Below, in pieces: positions 42,803-51,357 of a stretch of 64,000 bases of DNA. Every line of letters begins with the position of its first letter. Position 1 is the first letter of the stretch. The position numbers were made by a program, and so were the translations under genes. This DNA comes from Amycolatopsis japonica. Lineage in GTDB: Bacteria > Actinomycetota > Actinomycetes > Mycobacteriales > Pseudonocardiaceae. The DNA lies in the NCBI RefSeq assembly GCF_000732925.1, contig NZ_CP008953.1, positions 3,906,001-3,970,000 of the forward strand, read 5' to 3'. The notes beneath the pieces were generated by a model. The model was given only the letters and a program-made list of their open reading frames with translations, was not told the DNA's origin and made no database searches.

Positions 42803-44812
42803 TCACCAGCTGAGCGCGCTGATCATTCCTCGTTCCAGCACCGGGGAAAGGGTGGTCATGAAGCTGGCCGTGACGTGGTTGTCGTCCATGTACACCAGCA
42901 CGTTCCCCACGACCGGACGGCAGAGTCCCCGTCCGCAGAAGTAGTCGCTGAAGTCGAGAAAGGAGACGTTCTCGGGTACGTCCTTCAGCTTCGCGTACGG
43001 CGGCTCGGCTAGCAGCTTGTTCCGCGGCACGGTGCATTCCGGTGCTTTGATTCCGTGAGTGTCGATGCAGGTGGGCGGGGAGAAGCCGGGGCGGGGGCTA
43101 TCGCGGATCGCCACCACCGGGATCCCCGCGCGATCGAGGACCTTCCACTGGTCGACGAACCCCTGCGGGGTCTTCTCGGTGGGGCCGACCCGGACGTCCC
43201 GAGTGGACAGTGCCACGACGGCGTCCGGTCGCATCGCCAGGATTTCCTTCTGTGCCGCGGAATTCCACGCGAGGCATCCCGGGTCGCCCGGCATCACGTC
43301 CGACGTCGTGGAGAACGGGCAAGCCCCCTTGAGCATGAACGTGACCTGGTAGCCGTTCTTCTCCGCCATCGGTTTGATCGCCGCCAGGTATTGCTGCATA
43401 TGGGAGTCACCGACGGCGACGATCGTCTTAGCCGGGGCACCCTCCGGCCGAGAGGTGCAGACTTCGAGGATCTGGTCGAACCGGGACGGGGTGCACCGCG
43501 CGTCGGGGATACCGCCCCAGTCGTTCGGGACGGCGATCAGCGGCGGTAGCGCTTCCTTGCCGGGGACGGTCTTCTTCGGCGCTTCCGGGTCACGGGCCAT
43601 CGCGCCGGGATGGTTTTCGTCGTCGAGCGCGATGGTGAAGTCGGCCTTCTTGGTGCTCACCACCTGCCAGGTTCCGGCGACCAGGAGCACCGGGAGCATC
43701 GCGAGCACGGCGAATCGGTACGCACCCCACGGCGTCCGCTCGCCGATCGAGGACTTCCGCACCGGTTCTTCGATGAACCGGTAGGTGGCGGCCGCCAAGA
43801 CCAGGGACACCCCGATCACCACCGCCCCGCCGAGCGGTCCGACGGCTTCGCGATGCCGGGCGACCAGGTAGAACAGCAACACCGGCCAGTGCCACAAGTA
43901 CAGCGCGTAGCTGAGGTTGCCGAGGTACACCAGCGGCCGGGACGACAGGAACCGATCCGCGCCCGCACGGCTGCCGGTCGCGCCGGCGACGATCACGAGC
44001 GCGGCGGAGACGGTCGGCCACAAGGCCGCCCAGCCGGGGAAGACCTCGCCCACGTCCAGGATCATCCCGCAGGTCACGAGCCCGGCCACGCCGATCCAGC
44101 CCAGCAGGATCCGGACGAGCCGAGGCAGGACGAAACGGTCGATGGCCAGCGCGAGCAACCCGCCGAGGGCGAACTCCCAGACCCGGGTGAGGGAGTGGAA
44201 GTAGGCCAGCGGCTGGTTCGTCGCGGTGAGCCGGATGGAGAACGCCAGCGAGACGGCGAACAGCACACCGAGAGTGATCGCGACCGAGCCGGTCAGGGAA
44301 CGGCGCAGCCGGGTGGCGGCGAACGCCACGAGCCCGATCAGCAGCGGCCACACGAGATAGAACTGCCCCTGAATGGACAGCGACCAGTAGTGCTGAACGA
44401 CACTCGCCGTGTTGTGCTGGGCGAAGTAGTCGACCGAATCCGCCGCCAGCCGCCAGTTCTCGACGTAGAGCGCGGCCGCGAAGACCTCCTTGATGGTCTG
44501 GAACCAGCGATCCTGCGGCAGCAGCCACATCCCCAGGAAGAGCACCGCGAGCAGAACGGTCAGCGCGGCGGGGAACAACCGCTTGACCATCCGGCCCCAC
44601 AGCGGCCGGAACGCGATCCGGCCGCGGCCGGCGGCCCGCACCAACTGGCCGGTGATCAGGAACCCGGAGATCAGGAAGAAGACGTCGACGCCGCCGGAGA
44701 TCCGGCCCAGCCACACGTGGTAGACCACGACCAGTAGCGCCGCGAGGGCGCGCAGTCCCTGCAACTCTGGCCGATAGCGGCGGCGCGTTTCCGCTGCTTC
44801 GGCGGCTGGCAT
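42803..44812 (-). CDS. OafA/YrhL-type acyltransferase with SGNH domain
   Basis: A 669-residue membrane protein. The N-terminal acyltransferase-3 domain (about 15-380) opens with YRPELQGLRALAALLVVVYH and FFLISGFLITG and has about ten helices. The C-terminal SGNH hydrolase domain has block I GDSHMQQYLAAI with the nucleophile Ser and the final block DDNHVTASF with the catalytic His. Such proteins transfer acyl groups to cell-wall or capsular sugars at the outer face of the membrane. No sugar-biosynthesis genes are adjacent, so the acceptor is unknown. Confidence 0.92.
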   Translation of the reverse strand: MPAAEAAETRRRYRPELQGLRALAALLVVVYHVWLGRISGGVDVFFLISGFLITGQLVRAAGRGRIAFRPLWGRMVKRLFPAALTVLLAVLFLGMWLLPQDRWFQTIKEVFAAALYVENWRLAADSVDYFAQHNTASVVQHYWSLSIQGQFYLVWPLLIGLVAFAATRLRRSLTGSVAITLGVLFAVSLAFSIRLTATNQPLAYFHSLTRVWEFALGGLLALAIDRFVLPRLVRILLGWIGVAGLVTCGMILDVGEVFPGWAALWPTVSAALVIVAGATGSRAGADRFLSSRPLVYLGNLSYALYLWHWPVLLFYLVARHREAVGPLGGAVVIGVSLVLAAATYRFIEEPVRKSSIGERTPWGAYRFAVLAMLPVLLVAGTWQVVSTKKADFTIALDDENHPGAMARDPEAPKKTVPGKEALPPLIAVPNDWGGIPDARCTPSRFDQILEVCTSRPEGAPAKTIVAVGDSHMQQYLAAIKPMAEKNGYQVTFMLKGACPFSTTSDVMPGDPGCLAWNSAAQKEILAMRPDAVVALSTRDVRVGPTEKTPQGFVDQWKVLDRAGIPVVAIRDSPRPGFSPPTCIDTHGIKAPECTVPRNKLLAEPPYAKLKDVPENVSFLDFSDYFCGRGLCRPVVGNVLVYMDDNHVTASFMTTLSPVLERGMISALSW

Positions 44813-44900
44813 ACGCGATTCCTCACTGACGGTCGGACGTCCTGGCAGCCTAGGTGGTGACCCAGGGTGATTTCGTTCCCACCGTCAGGGGAGTGTCACG

Positions 44901-45386
44901 TCACACCGCGCCCGCCGGCGGTTCACCGTCGTCGAGCCGCTCGGCGATCTCGTCGAGGATCTCGGTGACGCTCGCCCAGCCGGAGTCGTAGATCCCTTCA
45001 CTGGCGTACCACTCCATGACCCGACCGTGGTGCTCGCCCTGCCGGAGATCGACGCACAGCAGGCCGCCGTCGATGGCCCGGCCGATGGGCAGAACCGCTG
45101 TGCAGTACGGGAATCCGTTCGCGCCCGCCTGTTTGAGGTGCGTTCCTTCGGGAGTGCAACAGCCAGGGTCGGGGTACTGCGACTGTCGGGCGTACTCCTC
45201 CTCGGCACGCGCCACCGACAGAGGCAGGTAGCCCTTCGGGATCAGCTCCACGGATCGGTTCCCCGCTCCGTGATCGCGCTGGTCGTCGACGCCGTCCATG
45301 ACGGCCCACCAGGTGAGCAGCTCGGGCGGGAGTTCCAGGCCGACGCGAGTTTTCAGGCGCTCGAGGTGCTGCCACGTCGCTTCCAC
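44901..45386 (-). CDS. SMI1/KNR4 (SUKH)-like protein
   Basis: A 161-residue protein of SMI1/KNR4 type (LELPPELLTWWAVMDGV; LIPKGYLPLSVARAEEEY). These are often immunity proteins against polymorphic toxins, but no toxin gene is near. GTG at 45386. It has a pair of Cys (GCCTPEG). It lies 10 bases from the end of the zinc ATPase gene on the same strand and may be read through from it. Confidence 0.8.
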   Translation of the reverse strand: MEATWQHLERLKTRVGLELPPELLTWWAVMDGVDDQRDHGAGNRSVELIPKGYLPLSVARAEEEYARQSQYPDPGCCTPEGTHLKQAGANGFPYCTAVLPIGRAIDGGLLCVDLRQGEHHGRVMEWYASEGIYDSGWASVTEILDEIAERLDDGEPPAGAV

Positions 45387-45395
45387 TGGTGCACC

Positions 45396-46130
45396 CTAGC
45401 GAGCGTCGGCGGCTCCTGACCGAATGCCGGTCGGAAGACCCCAGGCTTCCGCCACCCGCTCCGGAGTCAGCACGGAAGCGGGCACGCCTTCACCGACTAG
45501 GCGGCCGTCCTGCAACAGCAGGCAGTGATCGGCCCGGCCCGCCACCTCGAGATCGTGCGTGACCCGCAGAACCGTCGTGCCCTCGGCGAGTGCGGCGCGC
45601 AAGGCTTCGTCGATCAAACGGCGGGCGTGCAGGTCGAGACCGGCCGAAGGCTCGTCGAGCAGAAGCAACCCGGATCGCTGGGCGAGTCCCTGTGCCACCA
45701 GCGCGCGTTGCCGCTGCCCTCCGGACAGCATGCCGATCGGCCGGTCCGCGATCGACGTGATCTCCAGTAGCTCCAGGCATTCCCCGACGATCTTTCGGTC
45801 CGACTTGGACAGTCGTCGCCAATGACCCCGGTGCGCCCAGCGGCCCATCGTGACGGTCGCGCGCACGGTGATCGGCAGCGATCGCGACACCTCGCTCTGC
45901 TGGGTCACGTAGGCGACGCGGCCCGGATCCCGGCGGGTCACCGAACCGGTGGTCGGCGGAAGCACACCCGCGACGAGGTTGAGCAGCGACGACTTGCCCG
46001 CGCCGTTCGCGCCGGCGACCGCGGTGAGCCGCGCCGACGGGACCTGGGCGGTGATCCCGCGCAGCACCTCGCGGGAGCCGTAATGGGCGTGCGCACGGTC
46101 GATCGTGAGCGCCGTTGTGTCCGGGGTCAT
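45396..46130 (-). CDS. aztA: Zinc ABC transporter ATP-binding protein
   Basis: A 244-residue ABC ATPase with Walker A GANGAGKSS, signature LSGGQRQR, Walker B LLLLDEPSAG and the switch His in RVTHD. It energises high-affinity zinc import with the permease and binding protein encoded in the divergent operon. The start ATG at 46130 follows AAAGAGGGTGGG. Its promoter region contains the Zur-type palindrome at 46147-46161. Confidence 0.85.
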   Translation of the reverse strand: MTPDTTALTIDRAHAHYGSREVLRGITAQVPSARLTAVAGANGAGKSSLLNLVAGVLPPTTGSVTRRDPGRVAYVTQQSEVSRSLPITVRATVTMGRWAHRGHWRRLSKSDRKIVGECLELLEITSIADRPIGMLSGGQRQRALVAQGLAQRSGLLLLDEPSAGLDLHARRLIDEALRAALAEGTTVLRVTHDLEVAGRADHCLLLQDGRLVGEGVPASVLTPERVAEAWGLPTGIRSGAADAR

Positions 46131-46146
46131 CCCACCCTCTTTCAGA

Positions 46147-46161
46147 TAATGACAATCATTA
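46147..46161. promoter_or_regulatory. Zur-type operator
   Basis: TAATGA (46147-46152) and TCATTA (46156-46161), separated by CAA, form a perfect inverted repeat in a strongly A/T-rich strip of the divergent gap. Zur and Fur sites have this shape (TGAnAATnATTnTCA-like). It overlaps the promoters of both arms, so zinc-loaded Zur would shut off both. Confidence 0.65.
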
Positions 46162-46178
46162 CCACTATAGTGTGACGC

Positions 46179-47030
46179 GTGGAGTGGTTGCTGATCCCCT
46201 TCGAGGTGTCGTTCGTGCAGCGTGCGCTGGTGGCGGGAGTGCTGGTTTCGGCGGTGTGCGCGGTCGTGGGCACCTGGGTGGTGTTGCGCGGTATGGCGTT
46301 CATCGGCGACGCGATGTCGCACGGCATGTTGCCCGGCGTGGCGATCGCCTCGCTGACCGGCGTGAACCTGCTGATCGGTGCGGCGATCAGCGCAGGCGTG
46401 ATGGCGCTCGGGGTGACGGCGCTCGGGCGTTCGCGGCGGCTTTCCGAGGACACCACGATCGGGCTGTTGTTCGTCGGCATGCTCGCGAGCGGCGTGATCA
46501 TCGTGTCGCACTCGCGGTCGTTCGCCGTCGATCTCACCGGATTCCTGTTCGGTGACGTGCTCGCCGTCGGCTCCGGCGACCTGGTGGGCCTCGCGATCAC
46601 CCTGCTCGTCGTGGGGGTGGTGGCGCTGGTGGGACACCGCTCGTTCACCGCGCTCACCTTCGACGTCCGCAAAGCGCACACCCTGGGGCTGCGGCCACGG
46701 CTCGCGAACGCGGTGCTGCTCGGGCTGGTCACGCTCACGATCGTCGCGTCGTTCCGTGTCGTGGGGACGCTGCTGGTGTTCGGCCTGCTCATCGCGCCCG
46801 CCGCGGCGGCGCTCTTCTGGTCGCGGCGGATCACCACGATCATGCTCGTCGCGGCGCTGCTCGGCATCGCCGCCACGGTCGTCGGTCTGCTCGTGTCCTG
46901 GCATTGGGGCACCGCGGCGGGCGCGACCATCGCCGCCGCCGCGGTCCTCCTGTTCTTCCTTTCCGCGTTCCTGTCCTTCGTACGACAGCGATTCCGTTCC
47001 CTGACACCGGAGATCGAGTGCTCACGATGA
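46179..47030 (+). CDS. aztB: Zinc ABC transporter permease
   Basis: A 283-residue membrane protein of the ZnuB/ABC-3 family with seven or eight helices (VVLRGMAFIGDAMSHGMLPG is the family signature near residue 35). It forms the channel for zinc import. It starts with a GTG at 46179, 18 bases after the Zur-type site. Its stop overlaps the next start (ATGA at 47027-47030). Confidence 0.88.
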   Translation: MEWLLIPFEVSFVQRALVAGVLVSAVCAVVGTWVVLRGMAFIGDAMSHGMLPGVAIASLTGVNLLIGAAISAGVMALGVTALGRSRRLSEDTTIGLLFVGMLASGVIIVSHSRSFAVDLTGFLFGDVLAVGSGDLVGLAITLLVVGVVALVGHRSFTALTFDVRKAHTLGLRPRLANAVLLGLVTLTIVASFRVVGTLLVFGLLIAPAAAALFWSRRITTIMLVAALLGIAATVVGLLVSWHWGTAAGATIAAAAVLLFFLSAFLSFVRQRFRSLTPEIECSR

Positions 47031-48217
47031 AACTGAAAGCAGTGACGGCGGTCGTCGCGGCGCTGACCTTGGCGGCGTGCGGCGGCGAGCAGCCGAAGGA
47101 GGTGACCGCGGAAGTCCCGCACGGCTATGTCGAAGGCGCCGAGGAAGCGGCCGAGGCGCAGTCACGGCTGATCGTCGCCGATTCGGACACGGGCGCGGTG
47201 CGGGTCGTGGACCTCATCACCGAGGAGGTCCACGAAGTCGGGCGCGTCGACGGTGTGCAAGCCGTGACCGGCGACGGCCGCTTCGGCTACCTGACCGCGG
47301 GAGACGGCACGATCCGGGTGATCGACAGCGGATCCTGGATGGTCGATCACGGTGACCACGTCCACTACTACCGGGCGAAGGTCCGTGATGTCGGGGTGGC
47401 GCCGGGAAAGCAGCTTTTGGCGGCCTACAGCGATCCCGCCGTCTCGGCACTGTCCTATTCGGACGGAACGGCGACCCTGCTCGACCGTGCCGCGCTGGAC
47501 AAGGGGACGGTCGCCGAACTGGGGAAGATCCCACGTGAGCCGCATGCCGGCGTCGCGATCCCGTACGGCGAGCACATCATCGCCACGGTGGCGGACGCCG
47601 GAAAGCCGTTCGCCCGCGGAGTGCGGGTTCACGACCGCCAGGGCAAGGCCGTGGCCGAGATCGACCAGCCGTGTCCGGAACTGCGGGGCCAGGCGGTGAC
47701 CCGGCGTGGTGTCGTCTTCGGATGCGCGGACGGCGCTCTGCTGGTGACCGAAAAGGACGGCGCGTTCGCCGGGGTGAAGATCCCGTATCCGCGCAGCGTC
47801 ACCGCTCAGGAACGTGCCACCGCCTTCTTCCATCGGCCGGGTGGCGCCACGCTGGCCGCCAGGGCGGGCGAGTCGGCCGTGTGGTCGCTGGACGTCGGAC
47901 GCCGCAGCTGGCAGTACGTCGAGACCGGGCCGGTCGCTGCGGTGAACGCCGTCGGGGAAGGTGGCCCGCTGCTGGTCCTCAACCGCGACGGGAAGCTGCG
48001 CTCCTTCGACGGCGCCGGAAAGGAACATACGGCGATCCCGCTCCTGGCTCCGGAAGCGACCGCCGCCGCCTCGATCCAGGTCGATCTGACGCGCGCCTAC
48101 GTCAACAACCCGCTGTCCGCGGACGTGTACGAGATCGACTACAACGACAACCTCCGGCGTGCCAGGACCCTGAAGGTCGGCGGCAAGGCGGGCCACATCG
48201 TGGAGACCGGCCGATGA
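47027..48217 (+). CDS. aztD: AztD-like zinc metallochaperone lipoprotein, copy 1
   Basis: A 396-residue lipoprotein. A signal peptide ends with the lipobox LAAC (Cys 20 or so). The mature domain is a beta-propeller with AztD motifs: VDHGDHVHYYRAK, with three His, is the metal-binding loop. REPHAGVAIPYG and CPELRGQAV...VFGCADGALL also match. AztD hands zinc to the binding protein AztC. It is between the permease and AztC genes, overlapping both by 4 bases, so subunits are made together. Confidence 0.82.
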   Translation: MKLKAVTAVVAALTLAACGGEQPKEVTAEVPHGYVEGAEEAAEAQSRLIVADSDTGAVRVVDLITEEVHEVGRVDGVQAVTGDGRFGYLTAGDGTIRVIDSGSWMVDHGDHVHYYRAKVRDVGVAPGKQLLAAYSDPAVSALSYSDGTATLLDRAALDKGTVAELGKIPREPHAGVAIPYGEHIIATVADAGKPFARGVRVHDRQGKAVAEIDQPCPELRGQAVTRRGVVFGCADGALLVTEKDGAFAGVKIPYPRSVTAQERATAFFHRPGGATLAARAGESAVWSLDVGRRSWQYVETGPVAAVNAVGEGGPLLVLNRDGKLRSFDGAGKEHTAIPLLAPEATAAASIQVDLTRAYVNNPLSADVYEIDYNDNLRRARTLKVGGKAGHIVETGR

Positions 48218-49113
48218 GGCGCCGGGCGCTCGCACTGGTCGCGGTGGCGTTGCTGGCGGCGGCGGGGTGCTCCGGAAGCGGCGGGGGCGGCAAGTCGGTC
48301 GTCGTCACGACGAACATCCTCGGTGACATCACCCGCGCCGTCGTCGGCGATCAGGCCGAAGTGACCGTGTTGATGAAGCCGAACGCCGATCCGCACTCGT
48401 TCGGTATCTCCGCACAGCAGGCCGCCCAGGTCGAGCGGGCGGGCCTGATCGTCTACAACGGACTCGGGCTTGAAGAGGGGATGCTGCGCACCGTCCGCAC
48501 GGCCGAGGAAAGCGGCGTACCGGCGCTGCCCGCCGGGGAGCGGGTGAACCCGATCAGTTACGCCGACAACAAGCCGGACCCGCATTTCTGGACGGATCCG
48601 GCACGGGTGCGCGACGCGGTGAAGACGATCGCGGACGAGGTCGTCGCCCACGTCGGCGGCGTCGACGAAGCGGTCATCCGCGCGAACGCCGACCGCTATC
48701 GCGGGGAAATCGAAGCGCTGGACCGCATGATGACCGAGAAGTTCGGCGGGATTCCCCGTGAACGCCGGAAGCTGGTGACGAACCATCACGTGTTCGGCTA
48801 CCTGGCCCAGCGGTTCGGGTTCGAGGTAGTCGGTGCGGTGATCCCTGGCGGGACGACGCTCGCATCACCCAGTTCGTCGGATCTGAAATCCCTCGCCGAC
48901 ACCGTTCGCGCTGCGGGAGTGCCGGTGATCTTCGCGGATTCCTCCCAGCCGGACCGGCTCGCGCGGGTACTGGCCGAGCAGGCGGGGCTGCACGTCCAGG
49001 TGGCCCCGTTGTTCTCCGAGTCGCTCAGCGAACCAGGCCAGGGCGCGGCCACCTACCTGGAAATGATGCGCGCCAACACCGAATCGATCACCACCGGTTT
49101 GACCCGTTCCTGA
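48214..49113 (+). CDS. aztC: Zinc ABC transporter substrate-binding lipoprotein
   Basis: A 299-residue lipoprotein (lipobox AAGC). The metal ligands are His61 in ADPHSFG, His124 in DPHFWTDP, His191 or His192 in TNHHVFGYLA and Asp242 in IFADSSQPD. This three-His-one-Asp set is the zinc site of cluster A-I binding proteins; AztC uses the same type. It starts in the ATGA overlap at 48214. There is no long His-rich loop, in line with use of a separate metallochaperone. Confidence 0.88.
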   Translation: MRRRALALVAVALLAAAGCSGSGGGGKSVVVTTNILGDITRAVVGDQAEVTVLMKPNADPHSFGISAQQAAQVERAGLIVYNGLGLEEGMLRTVRTAEESGVPALPAGERVNPISYADNKPDPHFWTDPARVRDAVKTIADEVVAHVGGVDEAVIRANADRYRGEIEALDRMMTEKFGGIPRERRKLVTNHHVFGYLAQRFGFEVVGAVIPGGTTLASPSSSDLKSLADTVRAAGVPVIFADSSQPDRLARVLAEQAGLHVQVAPLFSESLSEPGQGAATYLEMMRANTESITTGLTRS

Positions 49114-49139
49114 TCGGAACAGACGAAAGGCACAGTGAA

Positions 49140-50312
49140 ATGGCACGGAAGACCCGATATCTCGCGCTGATGGCGACGACGGCGAGCACCCTCGCACTCG
49201 CCGCCTGCGCGACCGAACAGCCGGCGGCGGACCCCGGGAAGGACGCGGCTCCGGCTCCCGTCGTCGCGAATCCGGTGGCCGTCACCTATGACGGCGGAAT
49301 CGTCCTGCTCGACGGGAAGTCCCTGCAGGTCGCGAAGAACCTTCCGCTGGAAGGCTTCAACCGGCTCAACCCGGCCGGCAACGACCGGCACCTCATGGTC
49401 TCGACCTCCACCGGATTCCGGGTCCTCGACGCCGTCGGCGCCGTGCTGACGGACAACGAGGTGAAGGCGGCCAAGCCGGGCCACGTCGTCCGTCACGCCG
49501 GCAAGACGGTGCTGTTCGCCGACGGGACCGGCGAAGTGACCGTCTTCGACCCGAAGGCGATCGGTACCGCGGCCTTCCCCGCGCCGAAGCACAAGACGCC
49601 GGAAGCGCATCACGGCGTGGCCGTCGAACTCGAGAACGGCGAACTCGTGACCACCGTCGGGAACAAGGACAAGCGGTCCGGGATCGTGGTGCTGGACAAG
49701 GACAAGAAGGAGATCGCGCGCAACGAGCAGTGCCCCGGTGTGCACGGTGAAGCCGCCGCGCGCGGGGAGGCGATCGTGGTCGGCTGCCAGACCGGCGCGC
49801 TGATCTACCGGAACGGTGTGATCACCAAGGTGACCAGCCCGGATGCATACGGGCGTATCGGCAACCAGGCGGGTTCGGACGTCTCTCCGATCACCTTGGG
49901 CGACTACAAGGTCGACGAAGCGGCCGAGCTCGAGCGCCCGACCCGGATTTCCCTGATCGACACCGAGAAGGCCACGCTCAAGCACGTCGACATCGGGACC
50001 AGCTACACCTTCCGTTCGCTGGCCCGCGGTCCTCAGGGCGAGGCGCTGGTGCTGGGCACCGACGGTCAGATCCACGTGATCGACCCGGTGAGCGGTGCGG
50101 TGACGAAGAAGATCGCCGTCATCGGCACCTGGCAGGAGCCGATCGAGTGGCAGCAGCCGCGCCCGGCGATCTTCGTCCGCGGCGGGACCGCGTACGTGAC
50201 CGATCCCGGCAAGAAGGAGATCCACTCGGTCGACCTCGCGTCCGGCGCGAAGACCGCGACCGGCACGATCCCGGGAACGCCGAACGAGGTCAGCGGGGTG
50301 CTCGGAGGCTGA
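49140..50312 (+). CDS. AztD-like zinc metallochaperone lipoprotein, copy 2
   Basis: A 390-residue lipoprotein (lipobox LAAC) with the same beta-propeller family traits as copy 1. It shows KPGHVVRHAGKTVLFADGTG, PEAHHGVAVELENGELV and CPGVHGEAA...IVVGCQTGAL. The HGDHVHYY loop of copy 1 is absent. It may hold another metal-binding geometry or donate to a different acceptor. ATG at 49140 follows GAAAGG. It is 27 bases from aztC and in the same transcript. Confidence 0.78.
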   Translation: MARKTRYLALMATTASTLALAACATEQPAADPGKDAAPAPVVANPVAVTYDGGIVLLDGKSLQVAKNLPLEGFNRLNPAGNDRHLMVSTSTGFRVLDAVGAVLTDNEVKAAKPGHVVRHAGKTVLFADGTGEVTVFDPKAIGTAAFPAPKHKTPEAHHGVAVELENGELVTTVGNKDKRSGIVVLDKDKKEIARNEQCPGVHGEAAARGEAIVVGCQTGALIYRNGVITKVTSPDAYGRIGNQAGSDVSPITLGDYKVDEAAELERPTRISLIDTEKATLKHVDIGTSYTFRSLARGPQGEALVLGTDGQIHVIDPVSGAVTKKIAVIGTWQEPIEWQQPRPAIFVRGGTAYVTDPGKKEIHSVDLASGAKTATGTIPGTPNEVSGVLGG

Positions 50313-50721
50313 TCGACTCCGTGAGTGGCGAGGGACGGCTAGAACCGTCCTCACCACTCACGAGACGTGCCCCATCACGCGGCCGAGCCTTTGCTCCGCT
50401 TGCGGTACAGGAAGGCCCGTGAAGGCCTCCTTGATGGACTCGTTTGCTTACCCACTGGTATGGATCAAGCCTGAGGGGTTCGGGGCGCCGAACGTCCTGG
50501 CCCCTCCGCACAGGGATTCGTTGATGAAGGATTTGGGACAGTGAACGTCCCAAATCCTTCATCGACAACGCTTGACCCCCGGTCCGGAACGGAGCGAATC
50601 CCGCTCACGCACAGGTCAGACGTAGATCAACGAGTACCTGTCCGTGAAGGCCTCCTTGAGGGACCCAGAGTCCCTCAAGGAGGCCTTCACGGACGGAGCC
50701 GAAACCTGCCGCAGCAGGCGG
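50313..50721. repeat. Repeat-dense intergenic region (409 bases)
   Basis: No gene. It holds, in order, a CACTCAC-type hairpin (50320-50362), a lone left half of the GAAGGCCTCC-type repeat (50416-50441), a GGATTTGGGAC-type hairpin (50520-50566, 20-bp arms with one wobble, loop AGTGAAC) and a perfect 24-bp hairpin at 50641-50693. The genes on the two sides converge (aztD copy 2 and the response regulator). Confidence 0.7.
50641..50693. terminator. Perfect 24-bp hairpin between convergent genes
   Basis: Arms 50641-50664 and 50670-50693 pair perfectly around CCAGA. Its arm core GTGAAGGCCTCCTT is the same as that at 2714-2766. Position and form suggest a terminator, without a T-tract. Confidence 0.65.
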
Positions 50722-51357
50722 TCAACGGCGGATGAGGCCCAGGTCGGTCGCGGTGGCGACGGCGGCCGTGCGCGAGTCGACGCCGAGTTTGGTGTAGCTG
50801 CGCGCGAGGTGGGATTTCACGGTGCCTTCGGTCAGGTGGAGCCGTTCCGCGATGGCCCGGTTGGACAGGCCGTCGGCGACCAGGACCAGGACTTCGATCT
50901 CGCGCAGTGTCAGCGCGGTGGTGGGCATCCGCATCCGGTTCATCAACCGGTCGGCGACGGTCGGGGCGAGGGTGGTGCGTCCGGCGGCGGCGGTACGCAC
51001 GGCGGTCACCAGCTCCTCGGGTGGGGCATCCTTGAGGAGATAGCCGGTGGCGCCCGCTTCGATGGCGGGCAGTGTGTCGGCGTCGGTGTCGTAGGTGGTG
51101 ACGATCAGCACGCGCGGAGCGTCCGGCCGCGCCGTGATCACCGCGGTGGCTTCGGCGCCGGTCATGCCGGGGCCGAAGCGCAGATCCATCAGCACGACGT
51201 CGATGTCGCCTTCAGCCGCGCGGGCCACCGCTTCCTCCGCGGTCGCGGCTTCGGCGGAGACGACGAGACCGGGTTCGGTTTCCAGCAAGGCGCGGAGGCC
51301 CGCCCGGACGATCGGATGATCGTCGGCGAGCAGGAGCCGGATCGCGGGTTCGGTCAC
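50722..51357 (-). CDS. LuxR-type response regulator
   Basis: A 211-residue NarL/LuxR response regulator. The receiver domain has the acidic pocket LLLADDH and the phospho-acceptor Asp in VVLMDLRFG. The C-terminal helix-turn-helix is in GLSNRAIAERLHLTEGTVKSHL. GTG at 51357 overlaps the end of the kinase gene (GTGA). With the kinase it should control the divergent permease/ATPase pair. Confidence 0.92.
   Translation of the reverse strand: MTEPAIRLLLADDHPIVRAGLRALLETEPGLVVSAEAATAEEAVARAAEGDIDVVLMDLRFGPGMTGAEATAVITARPDAPRVLIVTTYDTDADTLPAIEAGATGYLLKDAPPEELVTAVRTAAAGRTTLAPTVADRLMNRMRMPTTALTLREIEVLVLVADGLSNRAIAERLHLTEGTVKSHLARSYTKLGVDSRTAAVATATDLGLIRR

Noticed and set aside
50313..50721. CRISPR-like repeats
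   Set aside because: The repeats are palindromic, of different types and unevenly spaced; there are no unique spacers of constant length and no cas genes.
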